A stretch of 64,000 nucleotides of DNA from Candidatus Tenderia electrophaga (GCA_001447805.1 CP013099.1:3109181-3173180); one strand, 5' to 3'. Shown: positions 13,505 to 25,126, counted from the first letter of the stretch. Translations and numbers: made by a program. The notes: a model not told the origin generated them from the sequence alone.

Positions 13505-15991
13505 ATGAAGTTCATCCGCACCCTGACCCGCCGGGTTTTTCTTGCCTCCGTCATTCTGTTAGTGCTCGGCGTCGGCGCCGTGGCCGCCACCTATTTTTAT
13601 CTTTCGCCGCAACTGCCCTCGGTGGAAGTGCTGCGCGACGTACACTTCCAGGTGCCGCTGCAGGTCTATACCCAAGATCAACAACTGATCGCCGAGTATG
13701 GCAGTAAAAAACGTGATCCGGTCAAGTACGCCGAGATTCCGGATACCATGATCAAGGCCATCCTGGCCGCCGAGGACGATCGCTTCTTCCACCACCCCGG
13801 TGTCGATTATCAAGGTATCCTGCGCGCCGCGCTCAACCTGATCATGACCGGTGAAAAGGCCCAGGGCGGTAGTACCATCACCATGCAGGTGGCGCGCAAT
13901 TTCTTTCTCAGCAGCGAAAAGACCTATCTACGCAAGATCAACGAAATCTTTCTCTCCTTCAAGATCGAAAAAAAATTGAGCAAGGAAGAGATTCTGGAAC
14001 TCTATCTGAATAAGATCTACCTGGGCAACCGCGCTTACGGCATCGGCAGTGCCGCCAAGACCTATTACGGCGCGCCGCTGGATGAGCTGACCCTGGCCCA
14101 ATATGCCATGATCGCCGGCCTGCCCAAGGCGCCGTCGAGCTTCAACCCCATCGCCAATCCGGAACGTGCCGTTATCCGCCGCGATTATGTACTTAAGCGC
14201 ATGCGCGGCCTCGGCTACATCAGCGAGGCGGAATTCCAAGCGGCCCGGAGCGAGCCGGTCAGCGCCCGGCTAAGCCGGCGCTCCATTGATCTGGACGCGC
14301 CTTTCATCGGCGAAATGGTGCGCAGTTTTATGTATGAACGCTATGGCGAGGATGCCTATACCAGTGGTTTTAAGGTATACGTCACCATCGATCCGGAACG
14401 GCAACTGGCGGCCCAGGAGGCCCTGCGTCAAGCCTTACTCAGCTACGAACATCGCCACGGCTTTCGCGGCCCGGTGGAACAGATTGACGTCGGCCCCGGC
14501 AGCGATTTTGAAAACATCCTGGCGCGTCTAGACGCCCTGCCCGTGGTCGGCGACCTGCGCCCGGCCGTGGTGCTTTATACTGAAGATCAACGCGCCCAAG
14601 GGCTGCTCGCCAATGGTGATCAGTTTGAGCTGGGGTGGGAGGGGCTCTCCTGGGCGGCGCCCTATCTCAACACCAACCGAATCGGCAGCGCGCCGGAATC
14701 GGCACAGGATATCCTGACCGCAGGCGATGTGGTCTACATCAAGCAACAAACCGCCGGCACCTGGCAGCTGGGCCAGATCCCCCATGTCTCCGGCGCCATC
14801 GTCGCGTTGGACCCGGAAGATGGCGCCATCGTTGCCCTGTCCGGCGGTTATGACTTCTTTCACAGCAAATTCAACCGCGTTACCCAGGCCAAACGCCAAC
14901 CGGGCTCCAGCTTCAAGCCCTTCATCTATTCCAGCGCCCTGGAAAAGGGGTTCACCCCGGCCTCCATCATCAACGACGCGCCAGTGGTGTTCGATGACCC
15001 CGGCCTGGAGACCTCGTGGCGACCGGAAAACTACAGCGGCCGCATTTACGGCCCGACGCGGCTGCGCGAGGCCCTGACACGCTCGCGCAATCTGGTCTCC
15101 ATCCGACTGCTGCAGAGCATCGGCATTCCCTATGCCATCCGCTATGTGCAGCGTTTCGGCTTCGACCCCGAGCGGCTCCCGCGCGATCTGTCATTGTCGT
15201 TGGGCAGTGCCGCCGTGACACCGCTGGAAATGGCCACCGGCTATGCCGTATTCGCCAATGGTGGCTTTCGCGTCACGCCTTACTTCATCCAGCGCATCGA
15301 GGACATGGACGGCAACACTGTCTTCGAGGCCGACCCCGCCATCGCCTGCCTGCCCTGCGAAGAGGCGGAAAAAGAGGCCCGGCTGGCAGCAGCCGCCGAA
15401 GCCGATCCCCCTCCGGATACGGAGATCAGCGCCCAAGCGCTGACCGCCATGACCACGATCGAAGAACCGGACGAGCCCAATCTCGCCGAACGCGTCATCA
15501 CAGCGCAAAACGCCTACCTTATGACCGACATGATGCAGGACGTGGTGCGCCGCGGCACCGCGCGTCGCGCCCTGCAGCTAGGACGCAAGGACATCGCCGG
15601 CAAGACCGGCACCACCAATGACCAGCGCGACGCCTGGTTCGCCGGCTTCAATCATGAATTGGTGGCTATCAGCTGGGTGGGCTTTGACGACGGCGGCCCG
15701 CTGGGCAATCGCGAAACCGGCGGCCACGCCGCATTGCCCATGTGGATCGAGTTTATGCGCAGCGCGCTGGCCGACATGCCCGAGACCGAACTGGAACAAC
15801 CGCAAGGACTGGTCACCGTGCGCATCGATCCCCAGACCGGTTTGCTCGCGCCGCCCAGCCAGCGCAACGCCGTTTTTGAAATCTTTCGTCACGAACATGT
15901 GCCGCAGCGCCAGGCACCCGATATTGACGAATCGGTGGCAAGCCCGGATAGTGAACGCGGTGACGAGTCCAGCCCGCAACTACTGTTTTGA
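13505..15991 (+). CDS. mrcA: Penicillin-binding protein 1A (bifunctional transglycosylase/transpeptidase)
   Basis: Polymerises and cross-links peptidoglycan. 828 residues: short cytoplasmic tail, one transmembrane helix (VFLASVILLVLGVGAVAATYFYL), a GT51 transglycosylase with catalytic Glu90 (AAEDDRFFHHPGVD) and the GGSTITMQVARNFFL block, a large insertion before the transpeptidase as in other PBP1A proteins, then the transpeptidase with SxxK at S468–K471 (PGSSFKPF), SRN at TRSRNLVS, and KTGTT from K700. The acidic C-terminal tail is probably disordered. The next gene starts 3 nt downstream. Confidence 0.97.
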   Translation: MKFIRTLTRRVFLASVILLVLGVGAVAATYFYLSPQLPSVEVLRDVHFQVPLQVYTQDQQLIAEYGSKKRDPVKYAEIPDTMIKAILAAEDDRFFHHPGVDYQGILRAALNLIMTGEKAQGGSTITMQVARNFFLSSEKTYLRKINEIFLSFKIEKKLSKEEILELYLNKIYLGNRAYGIGSAAKTYYGAPLDELTLAQYAMIAGLPKAPSSFNPIANPERAVIRRDYVLKRMRGLGYISEAEFQAARSEPVSARLSRRSIDLDAPFIGEMVRSFMYERYGEDAYTSGFKVYVTIDPERQLAAQEALRQALLSYEHRHGFRGPVEQIDVGPGSDFENILARLDALPVVGDLRPAVVLYTEDQRAQGLLANGDQFELGWEGLSWAAPYLNTNRIGSAPESAQDILTAGDVVYIKQQTAGTWQLGQIPHVSGAIVALDPEDGAIVALSGGYDFFHSKFNRVTQAKRQPGSSFKPFIYSSALEKGFTPASIINDAPVVFDDPGLETSWRPENYSGRIYGPTRLREALTRSRNLVSIRLLQSIGIPYAIRYVQRFGFDPERLPRDLSLSLGSAAVTPLEMATGYAVFANGGFRVTPYFIQRIEDMDGNTVFEADPAIACLPCEEAEKEARLAAAAEADPPPDTEISAQALTAMTTIEEPDEPNLAERVITAQNAYLMTDMMQDVVRRGTARRALQLGRKDIAGKTGTTNDQRDAWFAGFNHELVAISWVGFDDGGPLGNRETGGHAALPMWIEFMRSALADMPETELEQPQGLVTVRIDPQTGLLAPPSQRNAVFEIFRHEHVPQRQAPDIDESVASPDSERGDESSPQLLF

Positions 15992-15994
15992 ACC

Positions 15995-16621
15995 ATGGCC
16001 GGTAAGAAAGCCGCGTACAGCAACAGCAAAGATCTGCGCATGCGCGAACGCTTGGCGCAGGAAGCCGCCCGCCTGATCGCCGAGGAAGGTATCAAGGATT
16101 TCCAGGTGGCCAAGCAAAAGGCCGCCCTGCGGCTGCATGCCCCCCAGACCCACAATCTGCCGCGCAACGACGAGATCAAGGCGGCGCTGCAGGAATATCA
16201 GCGCCTATTCAAGGCCGACACTCAACCCCGCCAACTGCGCCGCCTGCGCGAAATCGGCCGCGCCGCCATGGTCTATTTCGAGGCCTTCGAACCGCGCCTG
16301 GTGGGCGCCGTGCTGGACGGCACGGCCGATGAGTTTTCCGAGATCACCCTGCACCTGTTCACGGATACCGTGGAGGAACTGACTATCCACCTGTTGAACC
16401 AAGGCATTCCCTTCGAGCAGCTCAGTCTACGCCCCACCATGCCCAACGGCGATACCTGCGAAGTACCGGGCTATCGCCTGGTAATGCAGGAGGCGCCGGT
16501 ATTGTTATTGGTGTTCGAGCGCAAGGGCTTGCGCCAGGCGCCGCGCTGCCCGACAACGGGCAAACCCATGGAACGCTTCAGCCTGAACCGGGTGGAGGAA
16601 CTGCTGCGCCTGGAGGACTAA
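15995..16621 (+). CDS. Conserved hypothetical protein with HTH-like N-terminus
   Basis: 208 residues, no family recognised with confidence. The N-terminus (RMRERLAQEAARLIAEEGIKDFQVAKQKAALRLHAP) resembles the first helices of TetR-type regulators, but the usual recognition helix is not clear. The rest is mixed α/β with conserved-looking LRRLREIGRAAMVYFEAFEPRLVGAVLDGTA and PMPNGDTCEVPGYRL-type stretches and no transmembrane segment. Some of this pattern (EPRLVGAVLDGTA) recalls nucleotidyltransferase-like proteins, which is only a guess. It follows mrcA by 3 nt and is surely co-transcribed; its stop faces the gltA stop 29 nt away. Confidence 0.7.
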   Translation: MAGKKAAYSNSKDLRMRERLAQEAARLIAEEGIKDFQVAKQKAALRLHAPQTHNLPRNDEIKAALQEYQRLFKADTQPRQLRRLREIGRAAMVYFEAFEPRLVGAVLDGTADEFSEITLHLFTDTVEELTIHLLNQGIPFEQLSLRPTMPNGDTCEVPGYRLVMQEAPVLLLVFERKGLRQAPRCPTTGKPMERFSLNRVEELLRLED

Positions 16622-16650
16622 GGCGTTACGCCGCCTTGCCCCGATTCCGC

Positions 16651-17958
16651 TTAACGCTTGTTTATGTCTATATAGTCGCGCTTGGCCGCCCCCTCGTACA
16701 GCTGGCGCGGGCGGGCGATACGCTGTTCCGGATCGCCGATCATCTCCATCCACTGAGACACCCAACCCACGGTACGGGCGATGGCGAACATGACGGTGAA
16801 CATGTTGGTGGGAATACCCAGCACCTTGTAGATAATGCCTGAGTAGAAATCCACATTGGGGTAGAGCTTGCGCTCTTTGAAGTAATCATCCTGCAGGGCG
16901 ATCTCTTCCAGCCGCAGCGCCAGTTCGAACAACGGATCATTTTCGTCGCCCAGCTTGGCCAGCACCTCATGACACATCTTACGGATCAGGGTGGCGCGCG
17001 GGTCGAAGTTTTTGTAAATGCGGTGGCCGAAACCCATCAGGCGAAAGGGATCGTCTTTGTCCTTGGCCTTTTCCAGGAACTTGGGAATGTTCTTTACATC
17101 GCCGATCTGATCCAGCATGTGCAACACCGCTTCGTTGGCGCCGCCGTGGGCCGGTCCCCACAGGGCGGCGATGCCCGAGGCGACACAGGCAAACGGGTTG
17201 GCGGCCGAGCTACCGGCCAAACGGATGGTGGAAGTACTGGCGTTCTGCTCGTGGTCGGCGTGCAGGATGAAAATCATATCCAAGGCCCGTTCCGCCACCG
17301 GATCCACTTCGTACTCCTCGCAGGGGACTGAGAACATCATGTTGAGCAGGTTGCCGCAGTAGCTCAGCTTGTTGCGCGGATAGACGAAGGGCTCGCCGAT
17401 GGAGTGCTTGTAACAGGCCCCGGCGATGGTGGGCATCTTGGCGATCAGGCGATGGGCCGCGATCTCGCGATGCTCGGGATTCCGTATATCGGTGGAATCA
17501 TGATAGAAGGCCGACAGCGACCCCACCACCCCGACCATGATAGCCATGGGATGGGCATCATGATAGAAACCCTCGTAAAAACTTTTAAGGCTTTCGTTGA
17601 TCATGGTGTGGCGGGTGATGTTACCCAGAAACTCGTTCTGCTGCTCGCGCTTGGGCAATTCGCCGTGGAGCATCAGATAGGCCACCTCCAGGAAGGAACT
17701 CTTCTCGGCCAGCTGTTCAATGGGATAGCCGCGGTACATGAGCTGGCCCTTGTCGCCGTCGATGTAGGTGATGGAACTGCGGCAGGCGGCGGTGGAGACG
17801 AAACCGGGATCGAAGGTGACATAGCCGAACTCCTTGAAAAAGGCGCGGATGTCCACCGCACCGGGACCGTGGGTGCCGTGATAAATGGGCAGTTCGATGG
17901 TCTTGCCGGTGACGTTGTCGGTCACGCTGATGGTGTCTTTGCCAGTGTCTTTGGCCAT
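16651..17958 (-). CDS. gltA: Citrate synthase (type II)
   Basis: Condenses oxaloacetate and acetyl-CoA to citrate. From ATG 17958 it is 435 residues, typical of the hexameric, NADH-sensitive proteobacterial type. Catalytic histidines are seen in [13 protein letters not shown] and [15 protein letters not shown], and the catalytic Asp in [10 protein letters not shown]. The ATG at 17958 is preferred over the more upstream 17994 because AGAAGGGA lies just before it and the extra 12 residues are not conserved in the family. Compared with Pseudomonas, gltA is inserted between mrcA and the malic enzyme. It is a complete housekeeping enzyme, unlike the two degenerate citrate-synthase-like proteins at 44.7–46.3 kb. 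Confidence 0.96.
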   Translation of the reverse strand: MAKDTGKDTISVTDNVTGKTIELPIYHGTHGPGAVDIRAFFKEFGYVTFDPGFVSTAACRSSITYIDGDKGQLMYRGYPIEQLAEKSSFLEVAYLMLHGELPKREQQNEFLGNITRHTMINESLKSFYEGFYHDAHPMAIMVGVVGSLSAFYHDSTDIRNPEHREIAAHRLIAKMPTIAGACYKHSIGEPFVYPRNKLSYCGNLLNMMFSVPCEEYEVDPVAERALDMIFILHADHEQNASTSTIRLAGSSAANPFACVASGIAALWGPAHGGANEAVLHMLDQIGDVKNIPKFLEKAKDKDDPFRLMGFGHRIYKNFDPRATLIRKMCHEVLAKLGDENDPLFELALRLEEIALQDDYFKERKLYPNVDFYSGIIYKVLGIPTNMFTVMFAIARTVGWVSQWMEMIGDPEQRIARPRQLYEGAAKRDYIDINKR

Positions 17959-18039
17959 AGCAGATAATCCCTTCTTACAGTGTAAATTCATCAATGGTCA
18001 TCGGGGCCGGAGTCCCCAAATGCCCGCTTGCCCCTCAGC

Positions 18040-19287
<1,248 letters not shown>

Positions 19288-19333
19288 CGGGATTGTCCAT
19301 AAAAGGCTTTACATATTAGCGGTTTCCCGGCGC

Positions 19334-20152
19334 TTACGGTAGCACCGGCCCAGCCCCTGACGGCAGGAGCTGCAGCGCCCGCGGATGATACAGGTTGAGG
19401 CGTGTCTGGCCCCGCACCTGATACAGCCAGCCGCGCAGTTTGAGCGTCCGCCCCTGCAATTGGTCCACGTCCAACACCCTGGCAAAGCGGGGCAAATCGC
19501 GCTTATCGATACGCGCCGCAAACCCGCCCGCAAAGTTCAGCCAATAGGCCTGACGGCTTTCGCCGACCCGTTTCACCCTGCCCTGCACCACCCGGAAGCC
19601 GCCGGCATCGGACGGCAGTGCCGTGGTGGCGATGCCCTGGTACTCGGGCAGCCGCCAGATCCCTTGCCCTTGAGCCCCGTCCTCGGCCGCCAGATAGCAG
19701 TCGAAGTTGGCCAGATTGGGCGCGATAGCGACGGCAGCGGCCAGCCCGCGCTGCAGCAACAATTGTTGCAGATTGCGACCGTCGGACAGAAAGGCATGGG
19801 CCAGCAAACGGCCGTAACGGTCTTGGCGCTGTTGCTCGTAGCGCAGGGCCAGGCGTGGTTGCTGCGCCACTAGATCGACCAGCGCCTGGCGCGCCTCATG
19901 GGCCAAGGCTTCGGAAGGCGTGCCGTCGCGGCCGATTTCGGGGGTGTTGATGCCCAGCAGGCGCAGCTTGCGGCCGTCCTCGAGCTTGAGGGTATCACCG
20001 TCGTAGACATACACCGGCGTCACCCACTCATCGGCGCGGAAGGCGAGACAATCGGCGGCCCAAGCCAGCGCCGGCGCCAGCAACGCAAACCAGAATGCAA
20101 AAAGGGCGCCCCGTAGGAACGCCCTTTTCAGTAGACCTGTCGGTCGCAGCAT
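19334..20152 (-). CDS. Secreted/periplasmic thermonuclease-family nuclease
   Basis: Staphylococcal nuclease-type (SNase) domain protein of 272 residues from ATG 20152. The N-terminus is a signal peptide (MLRPTGLLKRAFLRGALFAFWFALLAPALAWA). The SNase core shows VYDGDTLKLEDGRKLRLLGINTPEIGRDG (Asp/Thr calcium site and the first catalytic Arg) and YEQQRQDRYGRLLAHAFLSDGRNLQQLLLQRGLAA. The C-terminal ~80 residues form an extra OB-like region. Earlier in-frame starts would run into rpmE and are rejected. It starts 8 nt after the rpmE stop, with an intrinsic terminator inside its signal-peptide codons. The nuclease–rpmE neighbourhood matches Pseudomonas. Confidence 0.88.
   Translation of the reverse strand: MLRPTGLLKRAFLRGALFAFWFALLAPALAWAADCLAFRADEWVTPVYVYDGDTLKLEDGRKLRLLGINTPEIGRDGTPSEALAHEARQALVDLVAQQPRLALRYEQQRQDRYGRLLAHAFLSDGRNLQQLLLQRGLAAAVAIAPNLANFDCYLAAEDGAQGQGIWRLPEYQGIATTALPSDAGGFRVVQGRVKRVGESRQAYWLNFAGGFAARIDKRDLPRFARVLDVDQLQGRTLKLRGWLYQVRGQTRLNLYHPRALQLLPSGAGPVLP
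20099..20128 (-). terminator. Terminator-like hairpin inside the nuclease signal-peptide codons
   Basis: Stem 20100–20108 (AAAAGGGCG) pairs with 20120–20128 around an 11-nt loop; on the minus strand it ends in five Ts. It lies 33 nt after the rpmE stop but within codons 9–18 of the nuclease gene, so it should end most rpmE transcripts and limit read-through into the nuclease. Confidence 0.65.
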
Positions 20153-20160
20153 ACAGCCGC

Positions 20161-20370
20161 TTATTTTTTCAAACCGTACTTCTGGCGGAACTTGTCTACA
20201 CGACCCGCGGTATCGACGATCTTCTGCTTGCCGGTAAAGAACGGATGGCAACTGGCACAGACGTCAATGTGCAGATCATTTTTGCCCAAAGTTGAACGGG
20301 TGGTGAACGTGGCACCACAGCTGCAAGTCACTTCAACTTCTTGATAGGCGGGATGGATATCCGCTTTCAT
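20161..20370 (-). CDS. rpmE: 50S ribosomal protein L31, zinc-binding form
   Basis: 69 residues. The zinc ligands are present as C16–S–C18 and C38–A–S–C41, so this is the C+ (zinc) paralogue rather than the Zur-controlled zinc-free form. The N-terminus [22 protein letters not shown] and the middle [26 protein letters not shown] are standard. Divergent from glgP. The 259-bp upstream gap contains a 12-bp palindrome (AAAAGCGCTTTT, 20448–20459) and no other recognisable element. Confidence 0.98.
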   Translation of the reverse strand: MKADIHPAYQEVEVTCSCGATFTTRSTLGKNDLHIDVCASCHPFFTGKQKIVDTAGRVDKFRQKYGLKK

Positions 20371-20629
20371 CGCTTAAAACCTCTTTTGCAAATCTACATC
20401 CGCGCCAGGGCCGGCGCAGTCCGAGAAATAGCCGCGCATCTTACCGAAAAAGCGCTTTTCCCACAAGTCCCCGTTAGGACTGCCGTGCCGGAGCGGAGTT
20501 CAGGTTTGGCCATATTAAAGAGTACCTCGGGCCGGCCGCCAAACTATGGACTACACTGGACAAACCGATGCTTTCCGATATTAGCCACAGAAAAACAAAG
20601 AGTTATCTACCAAGGACACGAGGATCCGC

Positions 20630-23143
20630 ATGAAAGACGAACGCAAGTTGCCCGCCTTCAAGTACGACTATCTGGGCCTGGACAGCCAAACCATAAAACA
20701 CTCCATGGCCAACCGCCTGGAATATTCCGCCGGCAAAGACCTCTACACCGCCACCGCGCGCGACTGGTATCACGTCTGCGCCTGGGTGATCCGCGACCGG
20801 CTGATGGAGCGTTGGATGGAGACCATGCGCAGCTACTACCGCCAGGACGCCAAGCGCGTCTACTATCTGTCGCTGGAATTCATGATCGGCCGCACCCTGA
20901 GCAACAGCGCCTTGAGCCTGGGCGTTAGCGATGAGCTGGGCGCGGCGCTGCGCGAGATCGGCGTGGATTTGGAACAGGTGCGCGAGATGGAAAACGACGC
21001 CGCCTTGGGCAACGGCGGCCTGGGTCGCTTGGCGGCCTGCTTCTTAGATTCCATGGCCACCCTGGCGCTGCCCGGCTACGGCTACGGCATCCGGTATGAA
21101 TACGGCATGTTCAACCAGCGCATCGAGAACGGTCAGCAAATCGAGCATCCGGAAAACTGGCTGCGCTACGGCAACCCCTGGGAGTTTCCCCGCGCCGAAG
21201 TGTTGTACCCGGTCAAATTCAACGGCCGGGTGATCACCTACCCGGACGACAGCGGCGAACGCCGCTACCAATGGGTGGACACCGACGAGGTCATGGCCAT
21301 GGCCTACGACACGCCCATCCCCGGCTACGGCAACAGCACGGTCAACAACATGCGCCTGTGGTCGGCCAAATCGTCGCGTGACTTCGATCTGAACTTCTTC
21401 AATCAAGGCGATTACATCAAGGCGGTGGAAGACAAGAACGATTCGGAAAACCTGTCCAAGGTGCTGTATCCCGATGACTCCACCGAGATGGGGCGCGAGC
21501 TGCGCGTAAAGCAGCAGTACTTCTTCGTCAGCGCTTCGCTGCAGGATATTCTCTACCGTCACCGCAAGTATCATGACAGTTTCGACAACCTACCGGACAA
21601 GGTGGCCATACAACTCAACGACACCCATCCGGTGCTGGCCATCCCGGAACTGATGCGCATTCTGATCGACAAGCATCACCTGCCTTGGGACAAGGCCTGG
21701 GATATCACCCGGCGCACCTTCGCCTATACCAACCATACCCTGTTGCCCGAAGCACTGGAGACCTGGCCGGTGGCGGTGATCGAAAACCTGTTGCCGCGCC
21801 ACATGCAGATCGTTTACGAAATCAACCAGCGCTTTCTGAATGAGGTGATGCACCGCTATCCGGGCGACACGGCCCTGCTGCGGCGCATGTCCATTATCGA
21901 CGAGGACAACGGCAAACGCGTGCGCATGGCCCACCTGGCCGTGGTCGGCAGCCACAAGGTTAATGGGGTCGCCGCGCTGCACACCGAGCTAATGAAGAAG
22001 TCGATCTTTGCCGACTTTGATCGGTTTTATCCCGACAAGATCGTCAACAAGACCAACGGCATTACCCCGCGGCGCTGGCTCAAACAGGCCAACCCGCAGC
22101 TCGCACAGCTGATCTCAGCCAATATCGGTGACGCCTGGGTGACTGACCTGGACCGGCTCAAGCAATTGATGCCCCTGGCGGAAAACAACGCGTTCCGGCA
22201 GCAGTTTCGCGAAGTGAAGCGCCACAACAAACAACAACTGGCCGGGCTGATCAAACAGCGCCTCAACATCGACGTCAATGTGGATTCCATTTTCGACTGC
22301 CACATTAAACGCATGCATGAATACAAACGCCAGCTACTCAACGTGCTGCATGTAATCACCCTCTATAACCGTATCCGCCTTAGCCCGGACAACGGGGTCG
22401 TGCCGCGCACCGTCATCTTCGCCGGCAAGGCGGCGCCCGGTTACCACCTGGCCAAACTGATCATCCGACTGATTAATGACGTGGCCGACATCGTCAACAA
22501 CGACCCGGCAGTGGATAACCAGCTGAAGCTAGTGTTTCTGCCCAATTACAATGTCTCGCTGGCGGAAGAGATCATCCCGGCCTGCGACCTGTCGGAACAG
22601 ATCTCCACCGCCGGCACGGAGGCCTCCGGCACGGGCAATATGAAGTTTGCCCTGAATGGCGCGCTCACCATCGGCACGCTGGACGGCGCCAACATCGAAA
22701 TCAAAGAGGAAGTGGGCGATGAAAATATTTTTATTTTCGGCATGACCGCCGACGAAGTAGTGGAGCGCAAGCGGGCGGGCTACCGGCCCCTGGATGACTA
22801 TCGCAACAACGCGGAACTGGGACAGGCCCTGGACATGATTGCCACGGGCTATTTTTCACCCACTGAACCCGACCGCTTTCAGGCCGTTATCGATACCCTC
22901 ACCACGCACGGCGATAACTACATGGTACTGGCCGATTATGCCGCCTATGTCGAGTGTCAGGAACGGGTCGCCGAGCTTTACCGCGATCAGGAGAGCTGGA
23001 CACGCAAGACGATTCTGAATACCGCTAACATGGGCAAGTTCTCCAGCGATCGCACCATCCGCGAATATGCGCAGGAAATCTGGCAGGCGGAACCGGTCGA
23101 CGTCGAGCTGTCCGACCACGCCATAGAAAAAAAGGCCGGGTAA
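20630..23143 (+). CDS. glgP: Glycogen/maltodextrin phosphorylase
   Basis: Releases glucose-1-phosphate from α-1,4-glucan ends. 837 residues, the normal length for GT35. The PLP-site signature EASGTGNMKFALNGALTIGTLDGANIEI carries the Schiff-base Lys, and the N-terminal YYLSLEFMIGRTLSNS and NGGLGRLAACFLDS motifs are intact. It stands alone, without glgA/B/C neighbours in this window, so it may work together with glk, pgl and fbp elsewhere. The ATG at 20630 follows AAGGACACGAGG. A strong terminator overlaps its stop. Confidence 0.97.
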   Translation: MKDERKLPAFKYDYLGLDSQTIKHSMANRLEYSAGKDLYTATARDWYHVCAWVIRDRLMERWMETMRSYYRQDAKRVYYLSLEFMIGRTLSNSALSLGVSDELGAALREIGVDLEQVREMENDAALGNGGLGRLAACFLDSMATLALPGYGYGIRYEYGMFNQRIENGQQIEHPENWLRYGNPWEFPRAEVLYPVKFNGRVITYPDDSGERRYQWVDTDEVMAMAYDTPIPGYGNSTVNNMRLWSAKSSRDFDLNFFNQGDYIKAVEDKNDSENLSKVLYPDDSTEMGRELRVKQQYFFVSASLQDILYRHRKYHDSFDNLPDKVAIQLNDTHPVLAIPELMRILIDKHHLPWDKAWDITRRTFAYTNHTLLPEALETWPVAVIENLLPRHMQIVYEINQRFLNEVMHRYPGDTALLRRMSIIDEDNGKRVRMAHLAVVGSHKVNGVAALHTELMKKSIFADFDRFYPDKIVNKTNGITPRRWLKQANPQLAQLISANIGDAWVTDLDRLKQLMPLAENNAFRQQFREVKRHNKQQLAGLIKQRLNIDVNVDSIFDCHIKRMHEYKRQLLNVLHVITLYNRIRLSPDNGVVPRTVIFAGKAAPGYHLAKLIIRLINDVADIVNNDPAVDNQLKLVFLPNYNVSLAEEIIPACDLSEQISTAGTEASGTGNMKFALNGALTIGTLDGANIEIKEEVGDENIFIFGMTADEVVERKRAGYRPLDDYRNNAELGQALDMIATGYFSPTEPDRFQAVIDTLTTHGDNYMVLADYAAYVECQERVAELYRDQESWTRKTILNTANMGKFSSDRTIREYAQEIWQAEPVDVELSDHAIEKKAG

Positions 23144-23155
23144 TCCCGGCCTTTT
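23130..23155. terminator. Bidirectional terminator between glgP and rho
   Basis: An 11-bp stem (23130–23140 AAAAGGCCGGG with 23145–23155) has the glgP TAA stop in its 4-nt loop. A- and T-runs on both sides allow function in both directions between these convergent genes. Confidence 0.85.
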
Positions 23156-23187
23156 CTAAGTGGTATCGCGGTCTGTCGCGAGCCGAC

Positions 23188-24444
23188 CTAACGCTTCATG
23201 GAGTCGAAGAACTCGTCATTGGTCTTGGTATCCTTGAGCTTGTCGAGCAGGAACTCCATTGCCGCCAATTCCTCCATGGGATGCAGTAGCTTGCGCAGGA
23301 TCCACATCTTCTGCAGTTCATCCGGCTTGGTCAACTGCTCCTCGCGGCGCGTGCCGGAACGGTTGATGTTAATGGAGGGATAAATACGTTTTTCGGAGAT
23401 GCGGCGATCCAGATGCAGCTCCATATTGCCGGTACCCTTGAACTCCTCATAGATCACATCATCCATGCGTGAGCCGGTCTCCACCAGCGCGGTGGCGATG
23501 ATGGTCAGGCTGCCGCCCTCTTCGATATTCCGCGCGGCGCCGAAAAAGCGCTTCGGCCGGTGCAAGGCGTTGGCATCCACACCACCGGTGAGCACCTTGC
23601 CCGAGGACGGTATCACCGTGTTATAGGCGCGCGCCAGACGGGTGATGGAGTCGAGCAGAATCACCACGTCGCGCTTGTGCTCCACCAGACGTTTAGCCTT
23701 TTCGATGACCATCTCGGCCACCTGCACATGGCGGCTGGCCGGTTCATCAAAGGTACTGGAGATCACCTCGCCGCGTACCGAGCGCTGCATCTCGGTGACC
23801 TCTTCGGGGCGTTCGTCGATGAGCAAGACAATCAGATAACATTCGGGGTGGCTGGCGGCGATGGACTGGGCGATGTTCTGCATCATCATGGTCTTCCCCG
23901 CCTTGGGCGGCGAGACGATCATGGCACGCTGGCCCTTGCCGGTGGGCGCCACCAGGTCGATGACGCGGGCGGTCAGATCTTCGGTACTGCCGTTGCCCTG
24001 CTCCATCTTAAGCCGCTGGTTGGCGAACAGGGGCGTCAGATTTTCAAACAGCACCTTGTTCTTGGAATTCTCGGGCGGCTCGAAGTTGATCTTGTCCACC
24101 TTGAGCAGGGCGAAGTAACGCTCACTCTCCTTGGGTGGGCGGATCTTGCCCGATACACTGTCGCCGGTGCGCAGGTTAAAGCGCCGTATCTGGCTGGGCG
24201 AGACATAGATGTCATCGGGTCCGGCCATGTAGGAACTGTCCGCGGACCTCAAAAAGCCAAATCCGTCCTGCAAAATCTCCAGCACGCCGTCGCCGTAAAT
24301 GGCCTCGCCTTTTTTGGCATGGCTTTTCAGGATGGCGAAGATAACCTCCTGTTTGCGCATGCGCGCCATGCCGTCAAGGCCGAGTGATTGGGCTAAATCG
24401 ATTAATTCGGACGCGGATTTCTTCTTAAGTTCGGTTAGATTCAT
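23188..24444 (-). CDS. rho: Transcription termination factor Rho
   Basis: Hexameric RNA helicase that ends transcription. 418 residues, practically the E. coli length. N-terminal helix bundle [39 protein letters not shown]; primary RNA-binding cold-shock-like fold with DGFGFLR; P-loop [14 protein letters not shown]; Walker [17 protein letters not shown] (preceded by [16 protein letters not shown]); Q/R-loop [11 protein letters not shown]. No insertion is present in the N-terminal region. Downstream of trxA with a 214-nt leader, as in other gammaproteobacteria, where rho is autoregulated through its leader. That leader contains a small stem (AAGCGG…CCGCTT, 24554–24573), whose role I cannot assign. 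Confidence 0.98.
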   Translation of the reverse strand: MNLTELKKKSASELIDLAQSLGLDGMARMRKQEVIFAILKSHAKKGEAIYGDGVLEILQDGFGFLRSADSSYMAGPDDIYVSPSQIRRFNLRTGDSVSGKIRPPKESERYFALLKVDKINFEPPENSKNKVLFENLTPLFANQRLKMEQGNGSTEDLTARVIDLVAPTGKGQRAMIVSPPKAGKTMMMQNIAQSIAASHPECYLIVLLIDERPEEVTEMQRSVRGEVISSTFDEPASRHVQVAEMVIEKAKRLVEHKRDVVILLDSITRLARAYNTVIPSSGKVLTGGVDANALHRPKRFFGAARNIEEGGSLTIIATALVETGSRMDDVIYEEFKGTGNMELHLDRRISEKRIYPSININRSGTRREEQLTKPDELQKMWILRKLLHPMEELAAMEFLLDKLKDTKTNDEFFDSMKR

Positions 24445-24658
24445 GATTTGGAATAGTTTTGTCTTACGGAACGTGCTGAAAGGAGGAATGAATTTATTAA
24501 AATAAATTAAGGGGCGAGCTGCGCATTGCGGGCTCTGGGAACTCAGGGCGAGAAGCGGTTTTGTGGCCGCTTTTCTTTAATTATCTAAATGAACGTAACA
24601 CCTTTACAACGCCACGTCCAGCATTTTTATCAGACGCGGCGTCGGGGTGCAAGACTTA

Positions 24659-24985
24659 TTAGATATTGCTATCCAGGAACGCTGTCAATTGTGATTTTGA
24701 CACGGCACCCACCTTGGTGGCTTCGACATTGCCGTTCTTGAACAGCATCAAGGTCGGAATGCCGCGAATACCAAATTTCGGCGGCGTGGCGGGATTCTCG
24801 TCGATGTTGAGCTTGGCGACGCGGACTTTGCCTTCATAATCGGTGGAAATTTCATCCAGAATGGGGGCGATCATTTTGCAGGGGCCGCACCAATCCGCCC
24901 AAAAATCCACCAATACCGGGCCTTCCGCATTCAGCACCTCGGCCTCGAACGTGGCATCCGTTACATAAACTATCTTGTCACTCAC
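24659..24985 (-). CDS. trxA: Thioredoxin 1
   Basis: 108-residue disulfide reductase. Active site WCGPCK in [21 protein letters not shown], cis-Pro loop [14 protein letters not shown], and the usual C-terminal helix. Sits between divergently transcribed rhlB and downstream rho, the trxA–rho/rhlB arrangement also found in E. coli. Confidence 0.98.
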   Translation of the reverse strand: MSDKIVYVTDATFEAEVLNAEGPVLVDFWADWCGPCKMIAPILDEISTDYEGKVRVAKLNIDENPATPPKFGIRGIPTLMLFKNGNVEATKVGAVSKSQLTAFLDSNI

Positions 24986-25126
24986 AATTCAATCTCCAGT
25001 ATCGGGCTTAACTTCGTCCGACTTAGCTTAAATGAAATAAAAACAATTGGGAATCAAGTGTCTTATTTGGGTCAATCCTTGTAGAATTCAAGCTCAAACT
25101 GAATAATATTGCAACCCCTGGGAAAT

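Noticed and set aside
20441-20460. Terminator in the rpmE–glgP gap
   Set aside because: The AAAAGCGCTTTT palindrome lies upstream of both divergent genes and has no loop; more likely a chance palindrome or operator.
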